This document shows positions 1 to 8,265 of a stretch of 64,000 nucleotides of DNA, in pieces. The position numbers and the translations under genes are program-made. How positions within the stretch are numbered: the first letter of the stretch is position 1; each line of letters begins with the position of its first letter. Source of the DNA: Deltaproteobacteria bacterium (GTDB lineage Bacteria > Desulfobacterota > Desulfobulbia > Desulfobulbales > Desulfurivibrionaceae); contig JAPLJH010000067.1 in the NCBI GenBank assembly GCA_026388695.1, positions 18,969 to 82,968 of the forward strand, given 5' to 3'. The notes beneath the pieces were generated by a model. The model was not told the DNA's origin and did no database searches. It was given only the letters and a program-made list of their open reading frames with translations.

Positions 1-25
1 CTATTCCCTCCTATTCCCTCCTATT
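1..25. repeat. Short 10-bp tandem repeat at the window edge
   Basis: The unit CTATTCCCTC occurs twice and a third partial copy (CTATT) follows. The last unit provides the stop codon of the minus-strand transposase gene. The array may extend to the left beyond the window. Confidence 0.7.
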
Positions 26-707
26 GCTTTCGTGGCCGACCGCGTTGCGCAGGCAGCATGGATAGGCCGAGGCGCTCAGAAATCGTTTTAGCGTAGGGGC
101 TGTCACTGACAAACACCCCTTGCTGTGTAGCCGTGCGAATCAGCAATAGATCAGGATCATCTATGGAGCCGACAAACAATCTCCTGTAAGACTCCTGACG
201 AACCTCCGGAATTTTCCCCATCGCAAGATATTCATGGTGCGAGGTCACCAGTTCGTCCTGTTCTCCATGTGCATTAGCCCGGTAGCTGCTCCATCGATAT
301 TCACCTGGAGCTGTTGCCATGCAGGCTCGAACCGGGTTGAGTTCAACATACCGCATACAGGTTAAAAGGTAACGGTCCGACTGCACGAACCCCGCCCTGT
401 AACGCCCCTCCCACAAGCCTCCAGTTCGGTGATATGTACGATTTACATACTGTACGTAACGTCGGCCCATATCCTGCATGAGGCCAGGCAGGCTTTCTGC
501 TTTGGGGGCTTCCAGTAACAGATGAATATGGTTGGTCATCAGGCAGTATGCATAAATAGAAATAGCCCTCTTGCGAGAATATTCCTCGAGCAAAGCAAGA
601 TAAAAAAAATAATCGTCGTCGGAAAAAAACATGGGCTGACGATCATTACCGCGCTGAATGACGTGCTGTGGAATTCCGGGGAGATGCAAACGGGGGCGAC
701 GGGGCAT
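21..707 (-). CDS. REP-associated tyrosine transposase (Y1/IS200-like)
   Basis: A 228-residue single-strand DNA transposase of the Y1_Tnp superfamily. The HUH motif is visible as NHIHLLLEA near residue 60. A tyrosine-bearing helix follows (MGRRYVQYVNRTY, about residues 81-93), and the family block ELNPVRA is near residue 122. The start (MPRRPRLHLPGIPQHVIQRGN-type) is typical of RAYT proteins and the length fits the family. The ATG lies 2 nt after the hicA stop and has no convincing ribosome-binding site of its own, so it is probably translated by coupling to hicA. RAYT proteins usually act on REP hairpins scattered in the genome rather than on flanking IS ends, and no IS200-type ends are obvious here. 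Confidence 0.9.
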   Translation of the reverse strand: MPRRPRLHLPGIPQHVIQRGNDRQPMFFSDDDYFFYLALLEEYSRKRAISIYAYCLMTNHIHLLLEAPKAESLPGLMQDMGRRYVQYVNRTYHRTGGLWEGRYRAGFVQSDRYLLTCMRYVELNPVRACMATAPGEYRWSSYRANAHGEQDELVTSHHEYLAMGKIPEVRQESYRRLFVGSIDDPDLLLIRTATQQGVFVSDSPYAKTISERLGLSMLPAQRGRPRKQ

Positions 708-709
708 GG

Positions 710-934
710 CTAGAGCAGTTTTTGAAGGTCGTCACGGGTTAGCTCACAGTCACGCAAGATTTGAGCAAGCAGCCCACGCCCGATATGCTCACCACGATGC
801 ACCGGAGCAACTGTGCACATGCCATCAGGGTGCCGCAGAAAATGGTGGCTGCCTTTAACACGGATAACCGTGAATCCCAATTTCATCAAGGCGCGGATGA
901 GTTGCCTGCCAGTAATGGCCCGAACTGTACTCAT
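710..934 (-). CDS. hicA: HicA toxin (mRNA interferase)
   Basis: A 74-residue protein with the dsRBD-like HicA fold. It starts with a GRQLIRAL segment, followed by the diagnostic GSHHFLRHP motif whose histidine (about residue 30) is the catalytic residue in this family, then the VAPVHRGEHIGRGLLAQIL segment. HicA toxins cleave mRNA and are neutralised by HicB. The start codon overlaps the hicB stop by 4 nt (ATGA), so the two are translationally coupled with the antitoxin first. The toxin is full length with the catalytic histidine present, so the pair is probably functional. Confidence 0.9.
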   Translation of the reverse strand: MSTVRAITGRQLIRALMKLGFTVIRVKGSHHFLRHPDGMCTVAPVHRGEHIGRGLLAQILRDCELTRDDLQKLL

Positions 935-1140
935 ACAGCTACTGCGACACGTTGTACGCCAACGAACTCATTCAGGGCGGGTTCTTCAACCTCAAGACAA
1001 AGCACTATCGCCTCTTTTATTCTTTCCATCAAGAGATCCAATGATTTTGCCTGGGTATGACAACCACGCAGGACCGGAACAGAGGCCACATAATATCCGT
1101 CTTCATCTTTTTCGATGACAACATTAAATTCACGTATCAT
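931..1140 (-). CDS. hicB: HicB antitoxin
   Basis: A 69-residue HicB-type antitoxin with the partial RNase H-like fold (EKDEDGYYVASVPVLRGCHTQ, then LLMERIKEAI). The ATG at 1140 is preferred over an upstream in-frame start at 1173: an AGAGG sequence lies about 7 nt before it, and the protein then begins at the conserved strand (MIREFNVVIEKDEDG). No separate C-terminal helix-turn-helix is visible, so this is the short HicB form. It should bind HicA directly and precedes hicA by a 4-nt overlap. Confidence 0.88.
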   Translation of the reverse strand: MIREFNVVIEKDEDGYYVASVPVLRGCHTQAKSLDLLMERIKEAIVLCLEVEEPALNEFVGVQRVAVAV

Positions 1141-1211
1141 GAACTGGCCTCTTGGCATGGTTAGCTTGAGCAATCGTATGTGTTAGATTATCGGTTGTTC
1201 GGCATTTCGTC

Positions 1212-1240
1212 AATATATCTAAAGGGTCTGACCCCTTTTA
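1212..1240. repeat. 29-bp direct repeat, left copy, with a palindromic core
   Basis: This copy matches 1966-1994 in the same orientation with one mismatch. The core AAAGGGTCTGACCCCTTTTA is a near palindrome (AAAGGG...CCCTTT). The two copies bracket the truncated IS110 gene about 750 bp apart. Confidence 0.85.
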
Positions 1241-1286
1241 CTTTAAGAATAAGGTGCCAACCAAGATTCATAACCGGAGGTTTCTA

Positions 1287-1976
1287 ATGAAAGAATCAAA
1301 TTTAACAAGGCTTGAAGAGTTTCGTCAACTGAAGAAAAAAATCCGGGGTTCGGAAGAGCACCTGATTGTCGGGATCGATGTGGCCAAGGAGAAGCACCAC
1401 GCCTATTTCGGCACCGCCACCGGCAAATCGCTGTTGCGAAAACTGATCTTTGAAAACAACCGAAAAGGCTTTGAGACCCTGCTCCACCGAGCGGGGGCGA
1501 TCATGCGCCAGGAGGGGCTGACCAAGGCGGTCTTTGGCGTGGAACCGACTGCCGACTACCACAAGCCACTGGGAGAGTTTCTCATTCACAGCGGCCACTC
1601 CCTGGTGCTGGTTGCAAACGGCGCGGTGAAACAGAACCGAGAGCTGTTGGACGGCAGATGGGACAAGAACGACACCAAGGATTGCGCCAACGCGGCAGAC
1701 CTTATTTCTCAGGGAAAGGCTCTGTATTACGACCTGCCGGATTTGAAAATCCGGGATCTGCGTAATCTGGCCTCACTCAAAAAGAAGTTGAAAGCCCAGG
1801 AGCACAGCCTCCGGATGCGGATCAGAAATCATCTGGTGACCCAATTTTTTCCGGAGCTAGACGAATACTACGGCCACAGGGAAGGTGAAAATCTTGCTAT
1901 CGTGAAGTGGTGTCTTAATCCTGCGCAGATTGCCGCCATGGATTTTGAGCAGTTCTTCCAGATGGAATATATTTAA
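1287..1976 (+). pseudogene. IS110-family transposase, 3'-truncated
   Basis: N-terminal 229 residues of an IS110-type DEDD transposase. The RuvC-like catalytic positions are visible: Asp in VGIDVAKEKH, Glu in GVEPTADY, and the Asp pair in KNDTKDCANAADL. The C-terminal half (Transposase_20 with the catalytic serine) is missing. The reading frame ends at a TAA inside the second 29-bp repeat, so the gene was cut by, or recombined at, that repeat. The ATG at 1287 is chosen because GGAGG lies 6 nt upstream; a GTG at 1254 has no such site. It is unlikely to be active on its own. Confidence 0.88.
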
Positions 1977-1994
1977 AGGGTCTGACCCCTTTTA
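1966..1994. repeat. 29-bp direct repeat, right copy
   Basis: Second copy of the repeat at 1212-1240, with one mismatch (C1219 versus T1973). It supplies the stop codon that truncates the IS110 transposase. Sequence beyond the repeat differs from that beyond the left copy. Confidence 0.85.
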
Positions 1995-2100
1995 TTCTTC
2001 CTAAACGCGGCATGGACGAATGCAACACAAGGATCAAATGGACCAATAGATAAATAGATACCAGCGTCCCCTTTACCTTATTTTGACAGTAGACATTTAG
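1995..2100 (-). other. Possible 5' remnant of a second Y1-type transposase
   Basis: Read on the minus strand, this stretch has an AAGGGGACGCTGG-like segment followed about 60 nt later by an ATG encoding MPRLGRI, which resembles the start of many Y1/REP transposases. The frame then runs directly into the AAAGGGG... repeat. Only seven codons support this, so it is a weak call. Nothing else is apparent between the IS110 fragment and the terminator. Confidence 0.3.
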
Positions 2101-2114
2101 GTCTCCTTGCACAG

Positions 2115-2148
2115 AAAAACCCCGTCTCCTTGTGAGAGACGGGGTTTT
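2115..2148 (-). terminator. Rho-independent terminator of the surface-protein gene
   Basis: A 13-bp perfect stem (AAAACCCCGTCTC paired with GAGACGGGGTTTT) with a 7-nt loop. On the minus strand it is followed by a short T run, about 70 nt after the stop codon of the large surface protein. Confidence 0.9.
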
Positions 2149-2218
2149 GGACTTACAGTTCCCTCGGTGGGTTGAGGGGTTAGGGACTTAGCCGATACTC
2201 GGCATCAGTTCCAGATTA

Positions 2219-5116
2219 TTATGCGATGATGTCGCCAGCAACACACAGGGCTGCAGCTTGAGCCATGGTTTGTGCTGCGGCTGCGTTAACCAAAATACAG
2301 CCATCAGCAGTAGCGTTATTATCCATGTTCATGAACAATACGCCCTGAGCATCAGTACCTGCGGTTCCATAAGAGGTCATATAGTAGCTCTGAGCATTTG
2401 CAGCGGCAAAGACAACATTTGCGGCTGTAAGAGCCTGTGCAAATGTCCAGGTGCTTGTTCCAGCTGCAGAAGTGAATTCAGATGCTGTAGTCCCTGCAAG
2501 ACCAGTCTTAATTTTATCAACTGTTGTGGCAAAGGCGAGAATTGTGTCAGCAGTAGCTGCAGTTGTTGCAGCATTATCACCCTGGGCAAATACGAGCGTA
2601 TCAACACCACCACCACATGTGATCACGTCAGCGCCAAGACCAGCAGTGACGGTGTCTGCACCACCATTGGTGGCGATTATGTCAACACCAGCCGTGCCAG
2701 TAATGGTATCAGCGCCCGCATTACCGGTAATATGGGTTATTTGCATACCGTTAGCAAGGGTTCCATCGAACGTCAGAGTGGACAGGTTAACCACACCAGC
2801 GGTAGCTGTCGTAACATTCACGTAGTCAGTAGCTGTTCCAGACCCCTGGAGGGTGTAAGTCTTTCCGGAAAGCTGCGCCGCATCAAATGTCATAGAACCT
2901 GCAGAAGTCAGCTTGATAATATCAAGGCCGGTGGCTGACAAGGAAGCCGCAGCAACGGTACCTGCGTTGGCAAGTTGCAGAGTATCTGCTGTGCCAGTAC
3001 CGAAATCAATAGCAATGATTGCAGCACCAGACGCACCAGCACCCAGGTTAACCACATCGTTCCCATCGCCCAAAGTTGCAGAAAGGGTACCAGTAGTTAG
3101 CCCACTTGTGGTTATGGTATCAACACCGGTGCCACCCACAATAGCCATAATACCTGAGGTTAAACCAGTAGCACTTACAGAGTTGGTACCATTGCCCAGA
3201 GTCGCGGAAATCGTACCGGTTGTAGCAGCATTCGCGGTGATAGTATCGTTACCAGAGCCGGTTGTAACATCCAAAACACCAAGACCCGCCATAATACCTG
3301 ATGCCGTTACGGTGTTATTCCCCGTGCCTGCGGTGATTGTCGTAGTGCCGGTAGTCACTAAAGTAGTGATAGTATCGCCGCCATTTTGGCCGGTATAAGT
3401 TGCGTTCTGCGTAGTTTGATTGAGCGTAATTACGTTGGCTCCTGAACCACCCTTCACCGTAGTATTGGCACCGGTTATTGCGGTATAAGTCAAGGCCCCA
3501 ACCAAAGCGGAAGCGTCAGCAGTTGCGGCCGTACCGTTGGTAACCTTCACATCGTTAGTACCTGTGAGCTTGACATCGTTGGTACCCACGTTCAAGGTGG
3601 AGTAGGTGGCATCAACGCCGGCAACAGCGGTAGCCGCTGAATTCACTGTCAATGTCTTGATACTGGAAGAAGCTATCGAGGTTTGTAATGCGGCGGTATT
3701 GTTAAGTGTGGCAACATCAGTTGCTGCGGCACCCGTAACCTTGCATGCAGTCAGATCTGCGGAAGCTGCAAGCACAGCCCCAGTCGCAACAGTCAATGAA
3801 GTAGACGCATTCAATCCAGCGCCCAACACGAACGAATTAGCACCAACTTTGCTAATGTCGCAGGCGTTACCGGCGGCGGCACCAGTCGTCTCAACGGTCA
3901 GTGCAGCGCCGGCAGTCAGAGAGTTAGTAACGGTCTCTGTGGTTATAGCCGCTGCAGTTGTTTTAATTGTGGTAGCCACTGAACCGGTGACAGTCAGATT
4001 GGTAGTAATCGCGTCCACCGTAATGGTGTTGGCCGCCACCTTATTATTGACCGTAAGCTTTGCCAGCGTCCCGGCATTGGTAATTGACAGCGTACCGTTA
4101 GCAACGACGGTTGCCGCATCAGTAAGGGCCGATGTACCCGCGACAGAAACACCAGTCGCAGCAGCAGCATTCACTGTACCGGTAGTCAGACCGTTGACGG
4201 TCTGAACGCCCGTCATGCCGGTGCCAAAGTTGAAAGTATTTGCGCCAGCAGCGGTGATAGTGCTCGTACCCGCAAAACCGAGCTTGGTAGAATTGATCGC
4301 AACGGTGGCACCCGTAACATTGGTGGCATCAAACAAAGCCGCCGTAAAGCCTGTCCAATCTACGTTGATATTTTCAATCTTGGTGACCGTGGCAGCGCCG
4401 TTGATGGCGTTCATCGTCAGATTCATCGTATCGCTGTCGGTAGATGACGTATCAACGATAATATCGTTAGCAGTCAAGGTCGCCAATGCGCCTGTCAGCG
4501 TATCGTTAGCTGTGGTAAGGGTTGGGATGTCCGCGCCAGCAGTAAGCGCGATGGTCACACCCGGGGTGGCGGCAATGGCAGTGGCTACTGAGGCTGCAGC
4601 ATCGGTTACGACAGCGCATGGAGCAGTCAACTGGCTGATAGCGGTATATACCGCGCCGGCTGGACTCAGCGCATAATGGGCGCCCACCTCCGCACGATTA
4701 GCAAACACGGCTTTGGTGGCCAGCAGATCGGCATCGGCGCCGGTGTAATTATTAATGAGACTCGTCAGGGCAACCATGGCATCGCCACGGGTGGCATAAG
4801 CAGGCAGAGCTCCGGCAATGAGGCTCGTCCAAGCGGTTTGCGTTGCGGCAGACACGCTGGTGCCAGTAACCATCTTGGTAACAACCGCCGCAGCAAAATC
4901 AGCGTTGCTGGCCGTAGAAGCAAAATTGGCAAAGCCAGAATTTGCAGCGTAGGCATTCAGAAGCACCGTATAAATCGCTGCCTCAGACCCCCCTGCATCA
5001 AGATGCGCCGTCCCCGCAGCAACCAGATCCGCAGTGGCTGCGGAATCTAAAATGCCACCAAACATCTTGACAACCTTTTGTGCGTTGGCAGAATAAATCG
5101 ATAAGTTCGTTGCCAT
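2219..5116 (-). CDS. Large Ala/Thr-rich RTX-type surface protein, S-layer candidate
   Basis: 965 residues, extremely rich in Ala, Thr, Gly, Val and Asn and poor in Cys and charged residues, with no N-terminal signal peptide. Residues 1-170 form an Ala-rich helical-looking N-terminal region. The centre is a long beta-repeat region (units like TGTISATLGNGTNSV and TGTLSATLGDGNDVV). Near residues 800-860 there are RTX-like nonapeptides (GNAGADTIT, GGADTVT, GLGADVIT, GGGVDTLVF), then a C-terminal domain ending in hydrophobic residues. This architecture fits calcium-binding type I-secreted proteins and is reminiscent of RsaA of Caulobacter. A good RBS (AAGGAG), its own promoter and terminator suggest high monocistronic expression. 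The S-layer role is inferred; an adhesin is an alternative. No secretion ABC or HlyD gene is in the window. Confidence 0.75.
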   Translation of the reverse strand: MATNLSIYSANAQKVVKMFGGILDSAATADLVAAGTAHLDAGGSEAAIYTVLLNAYAANSGFANFASTASNADFAAAVVTKMVTGTSVSAATQTAWTSLIAGALPAYATRGDAMVALTSLINNYTGADADLLATKAVFANRAEVGAHYALSPAGAVYTAISQLTAPCAVVTDAAASVATAIAATPGVTIALTAGADIPTLTTANDTLTGALATLTANDIIVDTSSTDSDTMNLTMNAINGAATVTKIENINVDWTGFTAALFDATNVTGATVAINSTKLGFAGTSTITAAGANTFNFGTGMTGVQTVNGLTTGTVNAAAATGVSVAGTSALTDAATVVANGTLSITNAGTLAKLTVNNKVAANTITVDAITTNLTVTGSVATTIKTTAAAITTETVTNSLTAGAALTVETTGAAAGNACDISKVGANSFVLGAGLNASTSLTVATGAVLAASADLTACKVTGAAATDVATLNNTAALQTSIASSSIKTLTVNSAATAVAGVDATYSTLNVGTNDVKLTGTNDVKVTNGTAATADASALVGALTYTAITGANTTVKGGSGANVITLNQTTQNATYTGQNGGDTITTLVTTGTTTITAGTGNNTVTASGIMAGLGVLDVTTGSGNDTITANAATTGTISATLGNGTNSVSATGLTSGIMAIVGGTGVDTITTSGLTTGTLSATLGDGNDVVNLGAGASGAAIIAIDFGTGTADTLQLANAGTVAAASLSATGLDIIKLTSAGSMTFDAAQLSGKTYTLQGSGTATDYVNVTTATAGVVNLSTLTFDGTLANGMQITHITGNAGADTITGTAGVDIIATNGGADTVTAGLGADVITCGGGVDTLVFAQGDNAATTAATADTILAFATTVDKIKTGLAGTTASEFTSAAGTSTWTFAQALTAANVVFAAANAQSYYMTSYGTAGTDAQGVLFMNMDNNATADGCILVNAAAAQTMAQAAALCVAGDIIA

Positions 5117-5392
5117 AGCTGTGCATCTCCTTTCTCAAAATGAAATTAGTTTTTTTGCGCAGGACTGTTCCCCACCCCTGCATCCAACAACTCTTCTCTT
5201 CTCAATACTGTGCTACGCATGTCGGCAGCGCCAAATACCCTGTCGCTTTCCTTCCCTGCAAACCCCCTCCCGTTCTTCTTTTTTAAAGCTCGGGGAGGAA
5301 GAAAACTTTAACAGCGACTTGCCGCCACTTCTGCAGGTTTCTTCCTGATATATAAGTATCCTTTCCCAACAGGGGGAAGGATGATTTGAATT
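5117..5392 (-). promoter_or_regulatory. Long 5' leader of the surface-protein gene
   Basis: This 424-bp stretch between 5117 and 5540 holds no convincing gene. If transcription starts near 5386 the untranslated leader is about 270 nt. It ends in AAAGGAG about 10 nt before the ATG. No known riboswitch was recognised. Confidence 0.5.
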
Positions 5393-5421
5393 CTTATACC
5401 AGCATCACAATAGCGTTGCAA
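5393..5421 (-). promoter_or_regulatory. Sigma-70-type promoter for the surface-protein gene
   Basis: On the minus strand TTGCAA (5421-5416) is followed after 17 nt by TATAAG (5398-5393), close to the consensus in both hexamers and spacing. Confidence 0.65.
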
Positions 5422-5540
5422 CTTTTTTTTCAGCAAATGCAAGGGGCTACACACATTTTCTGAAATTTCCCCTTTTCCACAGCCCTCCACCTCCTCATCT
5501 TTTCCTCTTCATCACCAGAAAACTGCGAATAAACGGAAGG

Positions 5541-7382
5541 TTACTCCCTCTTCGACCCGCCGCCCGGAGAGCCAGCAAAAAAATACCGCCAGGCCTTTCG
5601 GGCGGCAGCCGCCACCCCTTGCTCTTTCCACAGCACAAAAAAACGCCGGGCAAGATATCGACACACTGCCGGATCGAACAAATTACCCAGGCCCAGATTT
5701 TTCAAGCCCGGCGGCAAAAAGCCGGTTGTTTCAGGGGAAATCCTGCCCGCCATGCGTGCACTCAGCTGCCAGAGGAATGGGCTGGTTGCTTCCGGATGGC
5801 GCAACACCTCGGAAACAAAGGTGGCGTAGGACAGGTTCCAATGGTCCCGGCTTGGCTGGGTAACGGTGTTTTCCCCTGTGCGCAGGGAAATGGTGCAAAA
5901 ATCTTGCTCGACGGTTCGCACCTCGACCCGGGCCGCGCTCAACACCAGCAGCAGCAAAAAATAGTCTTCATAGTAATCGCCGCGGGCCGCAACCCCGGCA
6001 ACTCTATCCCGTAGAGTCTCGACAGGAAAAAGCATACTGCAGATCGGGGTATGATTATCTCCGGCCAGGGCAAGAAAAACGCCCTCGGCAACATAGCGGC
6101 CCAAGGGACGAGCATCCTTGAGTTGCCAAGCGCCACCCTTACCAGCCCCCCAGTCCTCTTCCGTCCGCAGGGAGTTGCCGACCACCAGCCGGGGAATTCC
6201 AGGGGCCAAGGCCCTAGCCAGTGGCCGGATAGCGGACGGCAGAACAAAATCATCATCATCGACAAACCAGAGATAATCAGTGGCCGCCCGTTCCACCGCG
6301 CCAAGCAGTACCTCGGTCCGGCTAAACCGCCGTGGATTGGGAGGGATCACCCAACCATCCAGATCAAGGCCAGGGAAGAGCCGCCGCAGCCGGGCCAGCT
6401 CCGGCTCCATCACTGCGGCGGGTTGATCACTAACGATCCGCACCTTGAACTCGACCAATTCCGGGGCCTGCTGGGCCGCAACGGCAAAAGAGGCTACCGC
6501 GCGGGTCAGAAGTTCGGGCCGGTTGAATTGGGTCCGGCAGCCAATGGTCACCGAGGGACGGCGGCGTGCCGCCAGCGCCCGATCAAAAAGGGCCACCACA
6601 TCCTGCTGCTCGCCGACTTGACCCGGAAGTTCAAGATAGCGATAGTCCTGCCGCTCACTGGTATCCACCCATCCATTAATAGTAGGAAGACTATGGTTCA
6701 GAAAGCGGCGGACCAGATACTCCTGAAAAACACTCGTTCTGATAAAACACTGAAAGGCCTTGTTGTCTCCGCCAGAGAGATGCATGACAAAGAGGCGACG
6801 ATCACAGAGGACAGACAGACCGCTGCGCAGACTTTCCAGACTGAGGACAATGTCGTAGCCATGAAACCCGGAGATGGAGGGCATTGCTACCCCGGCGGCG
6901 GCGAGGGCCGGCACATTGAGAAGCATGAGGTTGCCATCAATGCCCAACACAGGCTCAGGGGCCAGGCCATGTTGCGGCCCACCATGGGGGTCCTTGATGT
7001 AGCGAAAAATCTGCCGCCCATCCCAGGAGATTCCGGCATTGCCGCAGACCCCCCAACAGGCCTGGTCACGGGCAAGCTCATCCAGCAAGTCGTGAACCGC
7101 CGTCGCAAACCCCAAGCCGCACCAGATATCATCATGACAGAGCAGGACCGGTTGCGCATACTCCGAAGCGATTATCCTGGCAATAAGCTGATAATAGGAC
7201 TGACAGCCCAGTTCCGTGACAATCTCCAAGCCATCGAGAACAGTGGCCCGCTCCCGCCATTGGCCGGCGGTTTCCGGAGAGCGGCAGACAACCACCATCC
7301 GCAGACGAGGACGACCGAGCAGTTCAGGCGAAAGAAGCGGCTTGGCGTGTGGCGCAGATTGTTCAGGCTGTTCGAAGTTCAT
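5541..7382 (-). CDS. Two-domain glycosyltransferase (GT2-like), O-antigen locus
   Basis: 613 residues with two GT-A-like units. Residues about 28-270 contain LLCHDDIWCG (residues 80-89) and look like a divergent GT2 unit. Residues about 277-560 begin with PSVTIGCRTQFNRPELLTRA and carry the acidic metal-binding motif WFVDDDDFVLP (DDDD at 375-378). Such bifunctional enzymes can add two sugars or alternating linkages to a growing polysaccharide on the cytoplasmic face. It is the last gene of the minus-strand glycan operon and overlaps the preceding gene by 20 bp. Substrates cannot be read from the sequence. Confidence 0.8.
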   Translation of the reverse strand: MNFEQPEQSAPHAKPLLSPELLGRPRLRMVVVCRSPETAGQWRERATVLDGLEIVTELGCQSYYQLIARIIASEYAQPVLLCHDDIWCGLGFATAVHDLLDELARDQACWGVCGNAGISWDGRQIFRYIKDPHGGPQHGLAPEPVLGIDGNLMLLNVPALAAAGVAMPSISGFHGYDIVLSLESLRSGLSVLCDRRLFVMHLSGGDNKAFQCFIRTSVFQEYLVRRFLNHSLPTINGWVDTSERQDYRYLELPGQVGEQQDVVALFDRALAARRRPSVTIGCRTQFNRPELLTRAVASFAVAAQQAPELVEFKVRIVSDQPAAVMEPELARLRRLFPGLDLDGWVIPPNPRRFSRTEVLLGAVERAATDYLWFVDDDDFVLPSAIRPLARALAPGIPRLVVGNSLRTEEDWGAGKGGAWQLKDARPLGRYVAEGVFLALAGDNHTPICSMLFPVETLRDRVAGVAARGDYYEDYFLLLLVLSAARVEVRTVEQDFCTISLRTGENTVTQPSRDHWNLSYATFVSEVLRHPEATSPFLWQLSARMAGRISPETTGFLPPGLKNLGLGNLFDPAVCRYLARRFFVLWKEQGVAAAARKAWRYFFAGSPGGGSKRE

Positions 7383-8265
7383 GGAACCGATTGAATCCTA
7401 GGATTTTGAGTTGCGGCACATCCACCTTGCCGGAATACCGGATGACTCCCGGCTTGACCGCCAGGTAACTCGTAAGTATCTGTTCCTTGAAGGAGGCCGG
7501 AAAGGGGGCCGCCTTGAGCATGGTCAAGGCCTGCGCCTCCCCTTGCTTACCAAAAAATTTATAGGAAATAACCAAAAAATTCCGGCCACAAAAAAAATGT
7601 TCGTGGTAAAAACGGTCTGGCCGGTACGAAAACAAGCCGGTGAAGTGGGCGGCAAGGGCGGCAGGCTCGTAGATGACGCGATAACCGGCTAACCACACGC
7701 GCCAGCTGAGATCGACATCCTCGGTATAAAGAAAATAAACCGGATCAAAACCGCCAAGGGCGCGAAACACCGGGGCGGAAATCAGACTGAAGGCCCCGCT
7801 GGCCCAAGGGGTTTCCAAGGTTTCCGCATCGTATTCCTTTGGGTGCTCGCCTGGCCATTGATGGGCCTCCACAATCCCCGCCCCCTCCTCCCTGGCAAAA
7901 CGAGCAAGAAGCCCTTCCAGGCAATGCTCCATGGGGAAACTGTCCGGATTGACCAAAAAGAAACACTCCGGTGGAGCCGCCTGCTGAACCAAAAAATTTA
8001 CCCCCTCGCCGAAGCCGATATGCTCCGAGGGGCGAGCGGACGACCAGTCGTGGATCCGCACAGGGGAATGGCCGACCTCGGCAAACAGGGCCTGATTATT
8101 CTGATAATTAACAAGATGCAGGGAAAGCGCCCGACCAGCAGGCAAACTTTGGCTGGCAAGAGCGGGGATGAGAATATCACGAATGCTCGCGACATGTTGC
8201 TGCCCGTAAACGCAGAGAACCGGGATGCTTTCCGCCGGGCCTTGTAACTGTTGCGCGAGGATCAT
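7363..8265 (-). CDS. Glycosyltransferase family 2 (rhamnosyltransferase-like)
   Basis: 300 residues. GT2 features include a short N-terminal strand region, FFLVNPDSFP (the DxD-equivalent NPD motif) near residue 105, and FDPVYFLYTEDVDLSWRVWLAGY near residue 175, the ED-D acceptor-side motif typical of WbbL/rhamnosyltransferase relatives. It starts within the ATGA overlap with the upstream PIG-L gene and overlaps the downstream gene by 20 bp, so it is part of one translationally coupled operon. It is expected to transfer a nucleotide-activated sugar to the lipid-linked O-polysaccharide. The exact donor is unknown. Confidence 0.85.
   Translation of the reverse strand: MILAQQLQGPAESIPVLCVYGQQHVASIRDILIPALASQSLPAGRALSLHLVNYQNNQALFAEVGHSPVRIHDWSSARPSEHIGFGEGVNFLVQQAAPPECFFLVNPDSFPMEHCLEGLLARFAREEGAGIVEAHQWPGEHPKEYDAETLETPWASGAFSLISAPVFRALGGFDPVYFLYTEDVDLSWRVWLAGYRVIYEPAALAAHFTGLFSYRPDRFYHEHFFCGRNFLVISYKFFGKQGEAQALTMLKAAPFPASFKEQILTSYLAVKPGVIRYSGKVDVPQLKILGFNRFHELRTA

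Noticed and set aside
2258..5050. Several plus-strand open frames inside the surface-protein gene
   Set aside because: Low-complexity Val/Ala/Pro-rich products that mirror the Ala/Thr-rich repeat codons of the real minus-strand gene.
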